Shown: positions 1-9,250, counted from the stretch's first letter. The stretch is 64,000 nucleotides of DNA from Phycisphaerae bacterium (GCA_024102815.1 JAGFJJ010000031.1:169273-233272); one strand, 5' to 3'. Notes: a model not told the origin generated them from the letters alone. Numbers and translations: made by a program.

Positions 1-55
1 TACGGACTGCTCGAGCTGTCCGGTCGTGGCGATACGCAGCGGACGGCGGACCATC
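1..55 (-). CDS. 5' fragment of a CDS, probably a second glycosyltransferase-like gene
   Basis: On the minus strand an ATG at 53-55 overlaps the TGA of the upstream CgeB-like gene in an ATGA arrangement and stays open to the window edge. The visible residues begin MVRRPLRIATTGQ, a hydrophobic beta-strand start such as opens a Rossmann-type glycosyltransferase. The 4-nt overlap indicates translational coupling with the preceding gene. Only 18 codons are visible, so the product is an inference from context. Confidence 0.45.
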
Positions 56-1340
56 AACGCCTCTCCATCGCGGGTTCTCGATCGCGAGCGCTTTCGGCAT
101 GAGCGTCGCGTCCACCGCCAGACGCGTCTTCGATGAAGGTAATCAACTTGCGCAGGCGGTGGCTGTAAAGATGTTGCCTCAGCGTGCGGCGCTGTCCGGC
201 CAGGGCGATGTCGGCGCGCTCAGCCGGATGAGAGAGATAGTAACCGATCTTCTCCAACAGGTCGGACTCGCCGGTGAATACGGCGCATTCCTTCCCGGGC
301 GTGAAGCACTCACGAAGTTCGGGCTGGTCGGCGCAGAGCATGAATCCGCCGGAAGCGGTGATTTCGAAGTGCCGCATGTTCAGGCCGGTCTCAGCGTTCC
401 CGTTGACGAAGTTCAGGTTGATGGCGGACTGTCGGAAGCTGGCGAGGTATTCATTCGTGGTGGCGTACTGCGAGCGGCACGGAATGCCGTAGGCCTTGTC
501 CCAGCCGGTGCCAACCAAATCGAAGACGTTCTCGAGTCGCCGCGCCAGGAAGAGGACGTAACGGTCGCGATTCCGCAGGCAGAGCGCGGCGTTGAAGAAC
601 AGTTTGGCGTTGTAGAACTGCACGATCTTCTCCAGCCTGCGGCGAGGCTCGTCATCGGGTTGGGGCGCCTCGCCGAGCGAGAAGAGATCGTGGTAGATTT
701 CGTCGAACGTGTAGGCTCCGAGGTCGCCTCGGACGGCATGGGCAATCGTTCCGGGAAGCAATGACCCCGTTGGGACGGCGGCATTGGAAGAGAAATAGGT
801 GGTGTTCTGGCCGCCGACAAAGGCGACAACGGGGCGCTGCTGGCCGGGGTCGATGGGCGTCGTATCGTAGTCGCGGTCCGGCGCGGCCATCGGCAAATGG
901 CAGACATTGGGCACGCCGAACCGCAAGAGTTCTCGCGCCTGGGCTTTGTCCCATACGGCCTTGGTCCACGTACCGCTCTGCAGGCACTGCCAGACAGCTG
1001 GCCAGGGCAATCCCTGAAAAGTCGTGACCAGCGGGTCGATAATGTGCGAAACCAGGCGCTTTCCGCATCGTTCATGGAGGAGCAGGTAGTCATTTTCGCG
1101 GTCGGGGTTGGCCGCGAAGGTCAGCCCCGCGCCGCCGCAATCAAGCAGGAAATCGACCCCTTGCTGCGAAAGCTGCCTGTCGATGGCACTTCCGCGGCCA
1201 ACCCGGGCCTGAAGGTCAGCGGCATAAAGGTTGCCTTCGAACAGAGAGTCATCACCGACGATCGCGTGGTCCAAGCTGGCCGCACGGCAGGCGTCGATCC
1301 ACCATCCGCTTCCAACGCTGAGAACACCGATTCTTCGCAA
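54..1340 (-). CDS. CgeB/YkvP-like glycosyltransferase family protein
   Basis: The protein has about 428 residues. The N-terminus (RRIGVLSVGSGWW) is a Rossmann-type opening, and the C-terminal third carries the signature of the spore-maturation CgeB/YkvP glycosyltransferase family: a NLNFVNG stretch, RHFEITASGGFML, and ELRECFTPGKE followed by a helical tail (YYLSHPAERADIA). Known members transfer sugars onto surface or spore polymers; the substrate here is unknown. I chose the TTG at 1340 because GGGAGG lies about 8 nt upstream; a GTG at 1346 is also possible. Longer in-frame extensions are arginine-rich and look non-coding. It overlaps the next minus-strand gene by 4 nt, so the two probably form a surface glycan operon. 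Confidence 0.75.
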   Translation of the reverse strand: MRRIGVLSVGSGWWIDACRAASLDHAIVGDDSLFEGNLYAADLQARVGRGSAIDRQLSQQGVDFLLDCGGAGLTFAANPDRENDYLLLHERCGKRLVSHIIDPLVTTFQGLPWPAVWQCLQSGTWTKAVWDKAQARELLRFGVPNVCHLPMAAPDRDYDTTPIDPGQQRPVVAFVGGQNTTYFSSNAAVPTGSLLPGTIAHAVRGDLGAYTFDEIYHDLFSLGEAPQPDDEPRRRLEKIVQFYNAKLFFNAALCLRNRDRYVLFLARRLENVFDLVGTGWDKAYGIPCRSQYATTNEYLASFRQSAINLNFVNGNAETGLNMRHFEITASGGFMLCADQPELRECFTPGKECAVFTGESDLLEKIGYYLSHPAERADIALAGQRRTLRQHLYSHRLRKLITFIEDASGGGRDAHAESARDREPAMERR

Positions 1341-1492
1341 GACCACGCCCTCCCGCTCGAAACTCGCGACCCTTCGCACACAACGCAGCGTCGACCGAGT
1401 TGGGTACCCACGAGGGTTATCGGCCTCGGTGGGAGGACCGGTTGACCGCAATCGGCGGATTCGCCGTGGTTCGTTCGGATGTGCGACGAGTC

Positions 1493-2878
1493 TCAGTCGT
1501 TTTCCGAAGCTGATGTGGCCGGTCCGGATTCGGCGCCGCCTGGTTCACTCTTTGCGGAGGCCAGTTGTTGCGTGACACGTTCCGCGTCACCGCCGATGGT
1601 CTCTTCGAGGTAGATCTCCCCGAGGTCGACCTTGTCCACATCGCGGCGAAGGAGGAAGTAGAGAATCGTGGCGCTGCAAAAATAGAACGAGATCAGAAAC
1701 GAGAACATAAGTCCAATGACCAGAAGCACGGTCAGGCCGATGAAGAATGCGGAGATGTACTCGTACCAAGCGAGATGGCTGCCTTCCGGCCATGTATAGA
1801 GCGCGCTCGGTCCCTTTAGACTCCACAGCAGATCAAGCTTGTTGGCGGGCTCGACGACGGTTCCCCGTTCCCACCATGAGGCACCGAAGTGGATGACTTC
1901 GTGGCTGATATACAGCGCCAAATAGGTGAAAAGGTTGATGAACACCCAGCAGAAACTGGCGAGGACGAGGGCGATAATTGCGTAAATCGCCGTTTTCCAC
2001 ACGCGGGTGAAGGCATAGTTGAGGGCGCGGGCGAATGCGTCCAGGGCATCCTGGCCCTCCGCGGCAACTGCCGGCCACATGAGGTGTCCCCCGACGAGCA
2101 ATCCGATAATCAGTGTGGCTACTGCAAAGCCCGCCAGAATGGCAACAGGAAAAAAAACGCCGGCGAGCACATCCCCGATGAAGGGCAATCGAAGTACGGC
2201 ACCGAAGATCGCCAGCGTGATCACGCCCAGGAGGGCGAAGAAGAGCGGCACGCACGGTGCGAGGATGAACCCGTTGAAGAGGTGCCGCTGCGCGTAGGCA
2301 ATTCCCTGCGAAGCGGTGAGCTTATCGTCCTGGGCGAATTGAACGGCGGCAAGCCGGCAGATGGCGCCGCCGCCCCAACTCCAGAGTACGAGACAGCCTG
2401 CCCAGAAGATCAGGAAGAAGGCGGGATGTTGGTCCCACATCCACCAGATTCCAACGCCAAGTGAGGCAATGTTGCGAAGCGGCCCCCGCTGGGCGTGGTA
2501 GGCGAAGTACTCCCCAAGCGGCGTCCCCTCGGCAACCGATGCGCCGGGGATGGACGATGTGAACAGTCCGAAAATCTTCCGTTGCGTGTGCTCACGCCAG
2601 ACCTCGAACACGCCGGCATTGCCCGGCTGGCTCTCGTACTCGGTGCCCAATTCCTTGGAGGCGATGAAGCGGTCGACGGCCGCGCTGTCCACGCCGCCGC
2701 GGATGGCCCACAGGGCGTCGAGGAGGCTGCCGAACAGAAAGGTCAGGATCAGTGTGAGCAGGGCGAGCCCCAGCTTTCCGGGTTGGAGCGAGAGCCCAAT
2801 AGCCCTAAATATGTGCAGCAAACCCGTCTGTTCGAGCCAGCCGCCGGAGTTCGTTGCGTGTTCCGATGCCTGCGACAT
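1493..2878 (-). CDS. polytopic membrane protein of unknown function
   Basis: About 461 residues with at least six hydrophobic segments, including LALLTLILTFLFGSLL near the N-terminus, FFLIFWAGCLVLW, LAIFGAVLRLPFIGDVLAGVFFPVAILAGFAVATLIIGLLVGG in the middle, and LVIGLMFSFLISFYFCSATILYFLLR near the C-terminus. A short acidic cytoplasmic tail (VDLGEIYLEE) follows. The layout recalls large planctomycete membrane proteins of unassigned function; I see no catalytic motif. The ATG at 2878 is preferred because the upstream in-frame residues are arginine/proline-rich. It lies about 150 nt upstream of the CgeB-like gene on the same strand and may be cotranscribed with it. Confidence 0.75.
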   Translation of the reverse strand: MSQASEHATNSGGWLEQTGLLHIFRAIGLSLQPGKLGLALLTLILTFLFGSLLDALWAIRGGVDSAAVDRFIASKELGTEYESQPGNAGVFEVWREHTQRKIFGLFTSSIPGASVAEGTPLGEYFAYHAQRGPLRNIASLGVGIWWMWDQHPAFFLIFWAGCLVLWSWGGGAICRLAAVQFAQDDKLTASQGIAYAQRHLFNGFILAPCVPLFFALLGVITLAIFGAVLRLPFIGDVLAGVFFPVAILAGFAVATLIIGLLVGGHLMWPAVAAEGQDALDAFARALNYAFTRVWKTAIYAIIALVLASFCWVFINLFTYLALYISHEVIHFGASWWERGTVVEPANKLDLLWSLKGPSALYTWPEGSHLAWYEYISAFFIGLTVLLVIGLMFSFLISFYFCSATILYFLLRRDVDKVDLGEIYLEETIGGDAERVTQQLASAKSEPGGAESGPATSASEND

Positions 2879-3238
2879 GAGAAGGCCTCGCGAGAGAACG
2901 GTTGCTTTCGAAACTGCCGGGTTCGGCCGGTTGATTCCCACCTGATACACTCGGCCGCCCGATCGGGCGGCATTATAGGCCGCAGAGTTTGACGGGCCAG
3001 ACTCCGACAGGGTGGCTCGACATCCCCTGGATGGTCCCCGCCTGTTCGGTGAACACAAACGTTTGCCATCGTGAAGATTAGGCCACGCGCGGCGGATCGC
3101 ACGCGGGGGGCGATTTTGCCGCAATGTGCCCCCGAAGAGAGATCAAGTTCCGCAGCAGAAAATGACGAAATCGTTAAGAGTGGAGTCCCGGTCGGCAGCA
3201 AAAAACGTCCGTTTTTCTTTCTGCCCGACCGGTGCGAG
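2879..3238. other. intergenic region, no gene seen
   Basis: This stretch holds the 5' flank of the minus-strand membrane protein. The open frames that cross it have no ribosome binding site and read as arginine/serine-rich shadows. No convincing terminator or repeat is visible before the promoter at 3239. Confidence 0.4.
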
Positions 3239-3247
3239 TGATATAAT
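3239..3247 (+). promoter_or_regulatory. extended -10 promoter element
   Basis: The sequence TGATATAAT is a perfect TGn-TATAAT extended -10 hexamer in otherwise GC-rich DNA. There is no good -35 (TTCTGC lies at about the right place), which is tolerated by extended -10 promoters. Transcription would start near 3254, about 350 nt before the next gene and ahead of a strong terminator at 3463-3497. Confidence 0.45.
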
Positions 3248-3253
3248 GATTCG

Positions 3254-3497
3254 GTCTGATCGGAGCGGCTTTCATGCTCGACCGAGGGCATTCATTGGCC
3301 GAACCGATGCGGAACCCAAGGGCGACAATACGACGGTCATCAACGACGTACCGGTCCCTTTGAGACTGGCGGTCCGCGACCCGTGACGCCGCCCACCTTA
3401 GCGAAGGGTTCTGCCAACCGCCCTTACCGGCATTACGACGGTTGCCCGTTCGGACTGCAAGAGAGCCTGTGCCCCCTCGGCGCAGGCTCGTTTTTTT
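3254..3497 (+). ncRNA. candidate stand-alone small RNA (about 245 nt)
   Basis: The interval runs from an extended -10 promoter to a strong intrinsic terminator and contains no plausible reading frame. Several helices are visible, for example CAACCG (3415-3420) with CGGTTG (3439-3444), and ACCGGTC with GAC/CGGT around 3349-3373. I do not recognise tmRNA, RNase P, SRP or a known riboswitch in it. An attenuated leader of the GlmU-like gene at 3602 is the main alternative, since the terminator lies about 105 nt upstream of that gene. Confidence 0.4.
3463..3497 (+). terminator. intrinsic (rho-independent) terminator
   Basis: GAGCCTGTGCC (3463-3473) pairs with GGCGCAGGCTC (3479-3489) over 11 positions with one T-G wobble, closing a 5-nt loop. 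It is followed by G and seven T residues (3491-3497). No coding region ends just upstream on this strand, so it terminates either a small RNA or a regulated leader. Confidence 0.85.
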
Positions 3498-3601
3498 GGA
3501 CAATTGAGCACATCGGCTGACGGGACCACTTCGCGGCAAGGTCCCGGCGCATCTCCACCGGTGCCGCAGGCAGAGCGCGCTCGCTTCCGCGCGGACCAGA
3601 T

Positions 3602-4819
3602 ATGAGCGAACTCATTCTCTTTGAAGATCACGGCTGGAAACAACTTCTCCCGCTGACGTATTGGCGGTCCCTCTTCGAGTTGCGCGTGGGACGCAAGATC
3701 ATCCTGGATCGGACCGCCCAGCAACTCGGACAAGCCGTCGCCGGTATTTGGTGCCGGCCATGGATGGCGAATGTCGCTCGGCAGCGGTGCGGCGCGCCGG
3801 CCAATAGTCCCGCATCCGGCGGCACGATACTCGTTAATGCGCGCTGGTTGTTCGACGGTACTGGCTCGCTTCCGCAGCCACCATGCGTGGGGATGGTCGA
3901 CGGCGAGATCGCCGTCGTCTCCTGTGACGAGGCCTTGGCGTCGCGGCTCAGCGCCGAGACGCTCCTCGATCCCGGGACGTCGGGTGAGGCCCTCGCCAAA
4001 GTGCCGCGCGTTTCATTGCAGGGGCAGATGATTCGATTCCCCTGGGATTTGATTCGCGACGTAGGCCGCCTGATCGAAGGGGACTGGCACGAAGGTGACG
4101 CGCTGATCGACGGCGAAGTCGATCCCGCGTCGATGGATAATCCCGCACGTCTGCATGTCGGGCAACGGAGTCATGTGCACCGAACGGCCGTGCTGGACTC
4201 GACGGGGGGCCCCATCTACCTGAGCCACGACGTACACGTCGGAGCGCTGGCTGTGCTCCAGGGCCCGTTGTACGTCGGTCCGGGCACGCGCGTCCATCCA
4301 CGCGCGTACCTCCACGGAGGAAATGCCATCGGACCGGTCTGTCGCATCGCCGGCGAGGTACACGGCTGCGTCATCGACGGCTACAGCAACAAGCAGCACG
4401 AAGGCTTCCTCGGGCATTCGTACGTGGGCAGCTGGGTCAATCTCGGCGCAGGGTGCACGAATTCTGATTTGAAGAATACGTACGGATCGGTTCGCGTCCG
4501 GCTGCCGATCGGCGAGGCGGATACCGGCGAGACGTTCCTCGGCTCGATCATCGGCGACCACGCCAAAGTGGGCATCAACGCCAGTCTGCCGACCGGCTGC
4601 GTGATCGGCATGGCCGCCTGCGTGGCGACGACGCGCCTGGTTCCGTCATTCGTACCTTCGTTCGGATGGCTGGCGGAGGAGGGCCTGCGCGCGGGCGACG
4701 TCGAGAAACTGCTGGACGTGGCCACCAGGGTCATGGCCCGCCGCGACGTGGACATGACCGACGAGGAAGTCGAGTACTTTCTTGAACTCGGGCGGCGCTG
4801 TCGCGAACTGGAGTCCTAG
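3602..4819 (+). CDS. GlmU-type sugar-1-phosphate nucleotidyltransferase/acetyltransferase (alternative bacterial family)
   Basis: 405 residues. The N-terminus (ILFEDHGWKQLLPLTYWRS then FELRVG) matches the alternative GlmU family, in which LPLTYxRPxxELRxG replaces the classical GxGTRM loop. The C-terminal half is a left-handed beta-helix of hexapeptide repeats (for example IGPVCRIAGEV, GFLGHSYVGSWVNLGAGC and SIIGDHAKVGINASLPTGC), the fold of acyltransferases acting on sugar-nucleotide precursors. The likely role is UDP-GlcNAc or a related activated sugar for envelope polymers. The ATG at 3602 has no strong Shine-Dalgarno. The gene follows a terminator and precedes a zinc-ribbon membrane protein by 35 nt, so those two may be cotranscribed. 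Confidence 0.8.
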   Translation: MSELILFEDHGWKQLLPLTYWRSLFELRVGRKIILDRTAQQLGQAVAGIWCRPWMANVARQRCGAPANSPASGGTILVNARWLFDGTGSLPQPPCVGMVDGEIAVVSCDEALASRLSAETLLDPGTSGEALAKVPRVSLQGQMIRFPWDLIRDVGRLIEGDWHEGDALIDGEVDPASMDNPARLHVGQRSHVHRTAVLDSTGGPIYLSHDVHVGALAVLQGPLYVGPGTRVHPRAYLHGGNAIGPVCRIAGEVHGCVIDGYSNKQHEGFLGHSYVGSWVNLGAGCTNSDLKNTYGSVRVRLPIGEADTGETFLGSIIGDHAKVGINASLPTGCVIGMAACVATTRLVPSFVPSFGWLAEEGLRAGDVEKLLDVATRVMARRDVDMTDEEVEYFLELGRRCRELES

Positions 4820-4854
4820 GCATCGATCGGTCTGCTCAATTCCGTCGGGGCGAA

Positions 4855-5505
4855 ATGTCCTCGCGATTGGCGGATTTCAGTCAGGCAGAGAGCGCTGGGG
4901 TGAGCGGCGCTGCGGACTCACTGCCCGGTGAAGACCTCTATTGTCCTCACTGCGGCTACAACCTGCGAGAGATCCCCGAGAGGCAATGCCCGGAATGCGG
5001 GTTCGGATACGACCATCGCGGTGTGCGTTCCGTCAGTGTGGCCGAAGCAGTGGAGCGCGATCGGGCATGCCGACACGTTAATCGTCTCGCGACATTTTCC
5101 ATCGCCATATTGCTGGCGCCGCTCATCGATCCGGCATCCCAAGGTTCGTTGATGACCCTGGCCATCGCGTTCGCGGGACTGGTCGTTGCGGTCGCCGTAG
5201 CCCGGCGTCTGGGCGATCCGACGCCACTCGGTTCGGGGTTCGGGCCGATTCCCATGTTCTTGCTCATGCCCTTACTGCTGATTCCTTCGGCCGTTGCAGC
5301 GTTCTTTCCCGCGGTTGCCTTGATCACAGGAACCGCAATTGCCGTTCGCGGCTGGTGGATCTTTCAGCGGATACCGGGAATGGCGCCGTTTTCCGAGAAG
5401 AATCTCGGCGAAAATGACCGCCGGTTTCTTCATCGCCGCTACATCCAAGCGCTTGCGCTTCTGACGATTTCTTCGATCTTCGTGGTTTCGGCATGGATGC
5501 AATGA
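4855..5505 (+). CDS. zinc-ribbon membrane protein, planctomycete type
   Basis: 216 residues. A four-cysteine zinc ribbon (YCPHCGYNLREIPERQCPECG) sits at about residues 25-45. It is followed by four hydrophobic segments (for example FSIAILLAPL, LMTLAIAFAGLVVAVAVA, MFLLMPLLLIPSAVAAFFPAV and ALLTISSIFVVSA). The 'CxxCGYxLR...CPECG' ribbon on a small membrane protein is very common in Planctomycetota; its role is unknown. It ends 30 nt from the convergent DUF2723 gene. Annotate as hypothetical with a zinc-ribbon domain. Confidence 0.75.
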   Translation: MSSRLADFSQAESAGVSGAADSLPGEDLYCPHCGYNLREIPERQCPECGFGYDHRGVRSVSVAEAVERDRACRHVNRLATFSIAILLAPLIDPASQGSLMTLAIAFAGLVVAVAVARRLGDPTPLGSGFGPIPMFLLMPLLLIPSAVAAFFPAVALITGTAIAVRGWWIFQRIPGMAPFSEKNLGENDRRFLHRRYIQALALLTISSIFVVSAWMQ

Positions 5506-5535
5506 GCCCGCATTCGTCTCCATGGGCGCGGACGA

Positions 5536-7002
5536 CTACGGAGTCGACATTGGCAGTGCGAACCAGCCTGCCGGAGCTGATACATTCGCAGCATCGCCCG
5601 GAGTCGTAACCGGTGGAATCGAGTCGACAAATACCGGCCGTGTCGCTGCCGATTCCTCCGCAAAGGTCCACGCGTCGTCCACCATCCCCCATGCGTACCG
5701 CCGCGGCTGGCGGATGGCTTCAACGAGCGTGACGTCCGGCCGCATGCCGTGAACACGCTGAAAGTAGACCATCGGTGCGAATTTGTACCAGTCGCAAACG
5801 GCCACCGCGTCAGGCGGAAACCGCTCCAGCGATGCGGTAACGAAGCTGGTTACGGGCCGCGCGGTTGACTGCGGCGGATGATCAAAGAGTCCGACAACAA
5901 GCAGCCACGCCGTAACGATAATGGGAATCGCGGTTCCCGCTGCTTCCCAGAAACGTCGCTTCCGTTGTTGCATCCACGCGAGTCCGCAAGCCAGGAATAG
6001 GCAGATCAGGAAGTAGGACGGATTGATCATCTCCTGGTAGTCCACCCACGGATGGCCGGTGAAGTAGAGGAAATTGCCGGCGAACATCAATCCCAAGGAG
6101 ATGACGAGCCCCCGGGAGCGTCCCCAGAGCACGGCGACGCCAATCGCTGCTGGAATGATCCCAATCCATGAGAGCGAGGCGAGGACGTGCAGGCCGTGCT
6201 CGATCAGCCGGCCAAGATAGAAACCCGGCGGCTGGACCATAGTCGTACCAAATTGGGCTCCGCTGAGATAGCGGAGCAATCCGCCCAGAGTATTCGGGAC
6301 ATATTGCGTGCCCAGCGGCAGGTACGAAGCGGCGCGGAAGTAGTTCCAACTCTCGATCAGTGCTCCCGACGCGACGAACATCGCCGCCGTAAGCAGCCCC
6401 TGTCGCCATCGGATGGGGCGAACACCGAAGAACAGCACCAGGAATCCCGGGAGCATCAGCAGATTGGCGAGGCCGCTTCCCAGTGACAGTCCCAGCACCG
6501 CTCCCGCCGCCAGCCCGCGCGACAGGACTGGCCTTTCCGCCCAGCGAAGAAACAGCAGCAGGCTCAGTGCGACGAAGAAGAGGTTGACGCTGTAAATCTC
6601 GGTGATGACCGCGGAACTCCAGATCGCGGGGACCACTGCCAGCACGCCGGCCGCTCGAGCGCCGGCGCTGACGCTTCCGGTCAGGCGAATCGCGATCAGG
6701 CACAGCAGCGCCACCGCGCCGGCCGTCGACACGGCGGAGAGCATGCGCGTTCCGCGGGCGGGGTCGCCGAACATCCAGGCGAACCCCTTCCCCGTGAATG
6801 TATGGAGCGGGTAGCCGGGGGGATGCGTAATGCCCAGTTCATGGGCCACCAGCGCCAGTTCGGCTGAATCACCGGGCTGGACCTCGGGTGCCTGAGTTAC
6901 CACGAAAAGCACGAGGGACAAGAGGGCGATGCCCAGTGCCGCCCGTAAGGCGAGGGCGGTGTGAGCCGCCGGGCGCTCCGGTACATTCTCGGTTCGGGAC
7001 AT
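5536..7002 (-). CDS. DUF2723 family membrane glycosyltransferase (TMEM260-like)
   Basis: 488 residues with about eleven hydrophobic segments. The diagnostic DUF2723 region lies at the N-terminus: PGDSAELALVAHELGITHPPGYPLHT, with the acidic GDSAEL and the HPPGYP motif. This group is related to GT-C protein O-mannosyltransferases and uses a lipid-linked sugar on the outer face of the membrane. The periplasmic C-terminal part ends in WYKFAPMVYFQRVHGMRPDV, as in homologues. It is convergent with the zinc-ribbon gene and divergent from mnmG. The donor and acceptor cannot be read from sequence. Confidence 0.8.
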   Translation of the reverse strand: MSRTENVPERPAAHTALALRAALGIALLSLVLFVVTQAPEVQPGDSAELALVAHELGITHPPGYPLHTFTGKGFAWMFGDPARGTRMLSAVSTAGAVALLCLIAIRLTGSVSAGARAAGVLAVVPAIWSSAVITEIYSVNLFFVALSLLLFLRWAERPVLSRGLAAGAVLGLSLGSGLANLLMLPGFLVLFFGVRPIRWRQGLLTAAMFVASGALIESWNYFRAASYLPLGTQYVPNTLGGLLRYLSGAQFGTTMVQPPGFYLGRLIEHGLHVLASLSWIGIIPAAIGVAVLWGRSRGLVISLGLMFAGNFLYFTGHPWVDYQEMINPSYFLICLFLACGLAWMQQRKRRFWEAAGTAIPIIVTAWLLVVGLFDHPPQSTARPVTSFVTASLERFPPDAVAVCDWYKFAPMVYFQRVHGMRPDVTLVEAIRQPRRYAWGMVDDAWTFAEESAATRPVFVDSIPPVTTPGDAANVSAPAGWFALPMSTP

Positions 7003-7218
7003 GGGACCCGACGATATCGTCCGGCGCCCGCCTGTCCAGCGAAGGCATTCAAATTGGGGCGCAGCCGCTGCTCGATAGGAATGTTGGCATCCCGGTTTTT
7101 GCGATGATCAGTGCTGCAGTCTGATCCAGCCACCTTGAACAATCGCCTCCGTTGGCGATACCATCCCTCGCCGGGAGTCACGGAATCCATCGATCCAACA
7201 GGGGGTGGTTGTTCAAGG

Positions 7219-9144
7219 GTGCGCAATACGTACGACATCATCGTCATCGGAGGCGGACACGCGGGCATCGAGGCCGCTTGGGCGGCGGCGCGCGCGGGAG
7301 CCGAAGTTGCCCTGGTCACGATGCAGCGCGAGGCCATCGGGCGGATGTCTTGCAACCCGGCGATCGGCGGGATCGGCAAGGGGCAAATGGTCCGGGAGGT
7401 CGACGCCCTCGGTGGGCTGATGGGCCTGGCCAGCGACGCCGCCGGCATTCAGTTCCGCATGCTCAACCGTCGCAAGGGGCCGGCGGTCTGGGCTCCTCGC
7501 GCCCAAGCCGATCGTCACGGCTATCCGCATGTCGTCCAGGAGCTCCTCTGCCGGGCCCGATCACTGGAGATCATTGAAGGATCGGTCGAGCAAATCTTGG
7601 CCGACGAGATCCCCTCAGATGATCTCGACGTATCTCCCGAAATTGCGTCTTCGTCGGGTGATTGCGCCACCTCCACGCGCGGGCCCAAGCACCGCGTCAG
7701 GGGCCTAATCCTTGCCGACGGCCGGAGGCTCAACGCTCGGGCGGTCATTGTCACCACCGGTACGTTCCTTCGGGCGCTGATGCACTGCGGACCGCAGAGG
7801 GTTGAAGGTGGGCGTGTTGGGGAACAGAGCGCGGTGGGGCTCAGCGATTCATTACGATCGCTGGGGTTCGAACTCGGGCGACTCAAAACCGGAACGCCGC
7901 CCCGGGTTCATCGGGACTCGATTGATTATTCCCAGGTCGAGGTGCAGTACGGAGACGAGTTTCCCACGCCGTTCTCCGCGATGACCGACGCCATTCTCCA
8001 GCCGCAGGTCAACTGCTGGATTACCTGGACGAATGAGGAAGTCCATGTCCCAATCCGCGCCAATCTGCACCGTGCTCCGATGTACAGCGGGCAAATCGAA
8101 TCGCGCGGCCCGCGATATTGCCCGAGTATCGAGGACAAGGTGGTGCGCTTTGCCGACAAGTCCCGGCACCAGGTCTTCCTTGAACCGGAGGGCTACGACA
8201 ACGAGCGCGTGTACTGCAACGGCATCAGCACATCCCTCCCGGGTGACGTCCAGGATGACATGGTCCGCCGGATTCCGGGTTTGCAGCAGGCACGGATTCT
8301 CCAATACGGGTACGCCGTCGAATACGACTTCGTCCCCACGCACCAGACGAAGTCGTCGCTGGAGACCAAGCTCGTTTCGGGGCTTTTCCTGGCGGGACAG
8401 ATCAACGGAACGAGCGGGTACGAAGAAGCAGCCGGTCAGGGGATCGTTGCCGGAGTTAACGCGGTTCAGTTTCTTCGTGACGCCGAGCCGCTGGTCCTTC
8501 GTCGGGATCAGGCCTACATCGGCGTCATGATCGACGACCTCGTGACCCGCCCGCCGACTGAACCCTATCGGATGTTCACATCCCGGGCCGAGTTTCGTCT
8601 CCTGTTGCGGTCCGACAATGCCGACGAGCGCCTGACGCCGGTCGGCCGTCGCTTGAGGCTCGTTGATGATATTCGTTGGGAGCGCTTCACGGAGCGGGAG
8701 GCGCTTGTCGACGAGCTGGAGCAGCGGCTTGGTTTGTCCCGAGGCAACGCGCGGATCCTCTCCCAGCTCTGCGGAAACGAAGAGGATCTTGCGGTCGCCG
8801 CCCGACTCCTTGGGTCCGGGCCTTCCCGACCTGTCTGCAGCGATGTTTTGGAGCGTGTATTGATCGGCGTCCGTTATCGCGGCTACGTCGATCGCCAGGC
8901 GCGGCACGTCGAGCGGATGTCACGCCTGGAGTCCATGGTGATTCCGGAACGTCTCAACTACGCGAGACTCAGCGGGCTTCGGGCCGAGGCTCGTGAACGC
9001 CTGGCGGCAGTCGCCCCCCGGACCCTGGGGCAGGCATCGCGGATCAGCGGAATCAACCCGGCCGACGTAACCGTCCTTTGGGTGGCGCTGAGCGGCGGAC
9101 GTCGCCGTCGACGGACCGAGGACGGTACGGTTCCGGTGGCGTAA
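7219..9144 (+). CDS. mnmG: tRNA uridine-5-carboxymethylaminomethyl(34) modification enzyme MnmG
   Basis: About 641 residues, the usual length for MnmG (GidA). The FAD-binding loop GGGHAGIEAAWAAARAG opens the protein and is followed by the family motif SCNPAIGGIGKGQMVREVDALGG. Other signatures are GTPPRV, NGISTSLP, GLFLAGQINGTSGYEEAAGQG and RPPTEPYRMFTSRAEFRL. With MnmE it makes the cmnm5 modification at tRNA wobble uridine 34 in the cytoplasm. I chose the GTG at 7219 because the motif begins three residues later and GGGGGTGG lies upstream; the in-frame extension to 7111 is not conserved-looking. No mnmE or rsmG is next to it. Confidence 0.97.
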   Translation: MRNTYDIIVIGGGHAGIEAAWAAARAGAEVALVTMQREAIGRMSCNPAIGGIGKGQMVREVDALGGLMGLASDAAGIQFRMLNRRKGPAVWAPRAQADRHGYPHVVQELLCRARSLEIIEGSVEQILADEIPSDDLDVSPEIASSSGDCATSTRGPKHRVRGLILADGRRLNARAVIVTTGTFLRALMHCGPQRVEGGRVGEQSAVGLSDSLRSLGFELGRLKTGTPPRVHRDSIDYSQVEVQYGDEFPTPFSAMTDAILQPQVNCWITWTNEEVHVPIRANLHRAPMYSGQIESRGPRYCPSIEDKVVRFADKSRHQVFLEPEGYDNERVYCNGISTSLPGDVQDDMVRRIPGLQQARILQYGYAVEYDFVPTHQTKSSLETKLVSGLFLAGQINGTSGYEEAAGQGIVAGVNAVQFLRDAEPLVLRRDQAYIGVMIDDLVTRPPTEPYRMFTSRAEFRLLLRSDNADERLTPVGRRLRLVDDIRWERFTEREALVDELEQRLGLSRGNARILSQLCGNEEDLAVAARLLGSGPSRPVCSDVLERVLIGVRYRGYVDRQARHVERMSRLESMVIPERLNYARLSGLRAEARERLAAVAPRTLGQASRISGINPADVTVLWVALSGGRRRRRTEDGTVPVA

Positions 9145-9221
9145 TTCCAATAAATCGCCCAAATCCCCGCCGTGCCCAGGTACCCCCAGAACCCGGTACA
9201 GTGCCCCCGTCATCTTTTTCG

Positions 9222-9250
9222 TTGACCGATGACGCCTCCGTATGTATCGT
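9222..9250 (+). promoter_or_regulatory. sigma-70-type promoter of the HTH-receiver gene
   Basis: TTGACC (9222-9227) and TATCGT (9245-9250) are separated by exactly 17 nt. Transcription would start near 9257, giving a leader of about 65 nt before the ATG at 9323, which has its own strong Shine-Dalgarno. Confidence 0.55.

Noticed and set aside
3126..3386. An 86-codon plus-strand open frame upstream of the GlmU-like gene.
   Set aside because: There is no Shine-Dalgarno, no recognisable pattern, and it spans the proposed promoter and the 5' part of the candidate small RNA.
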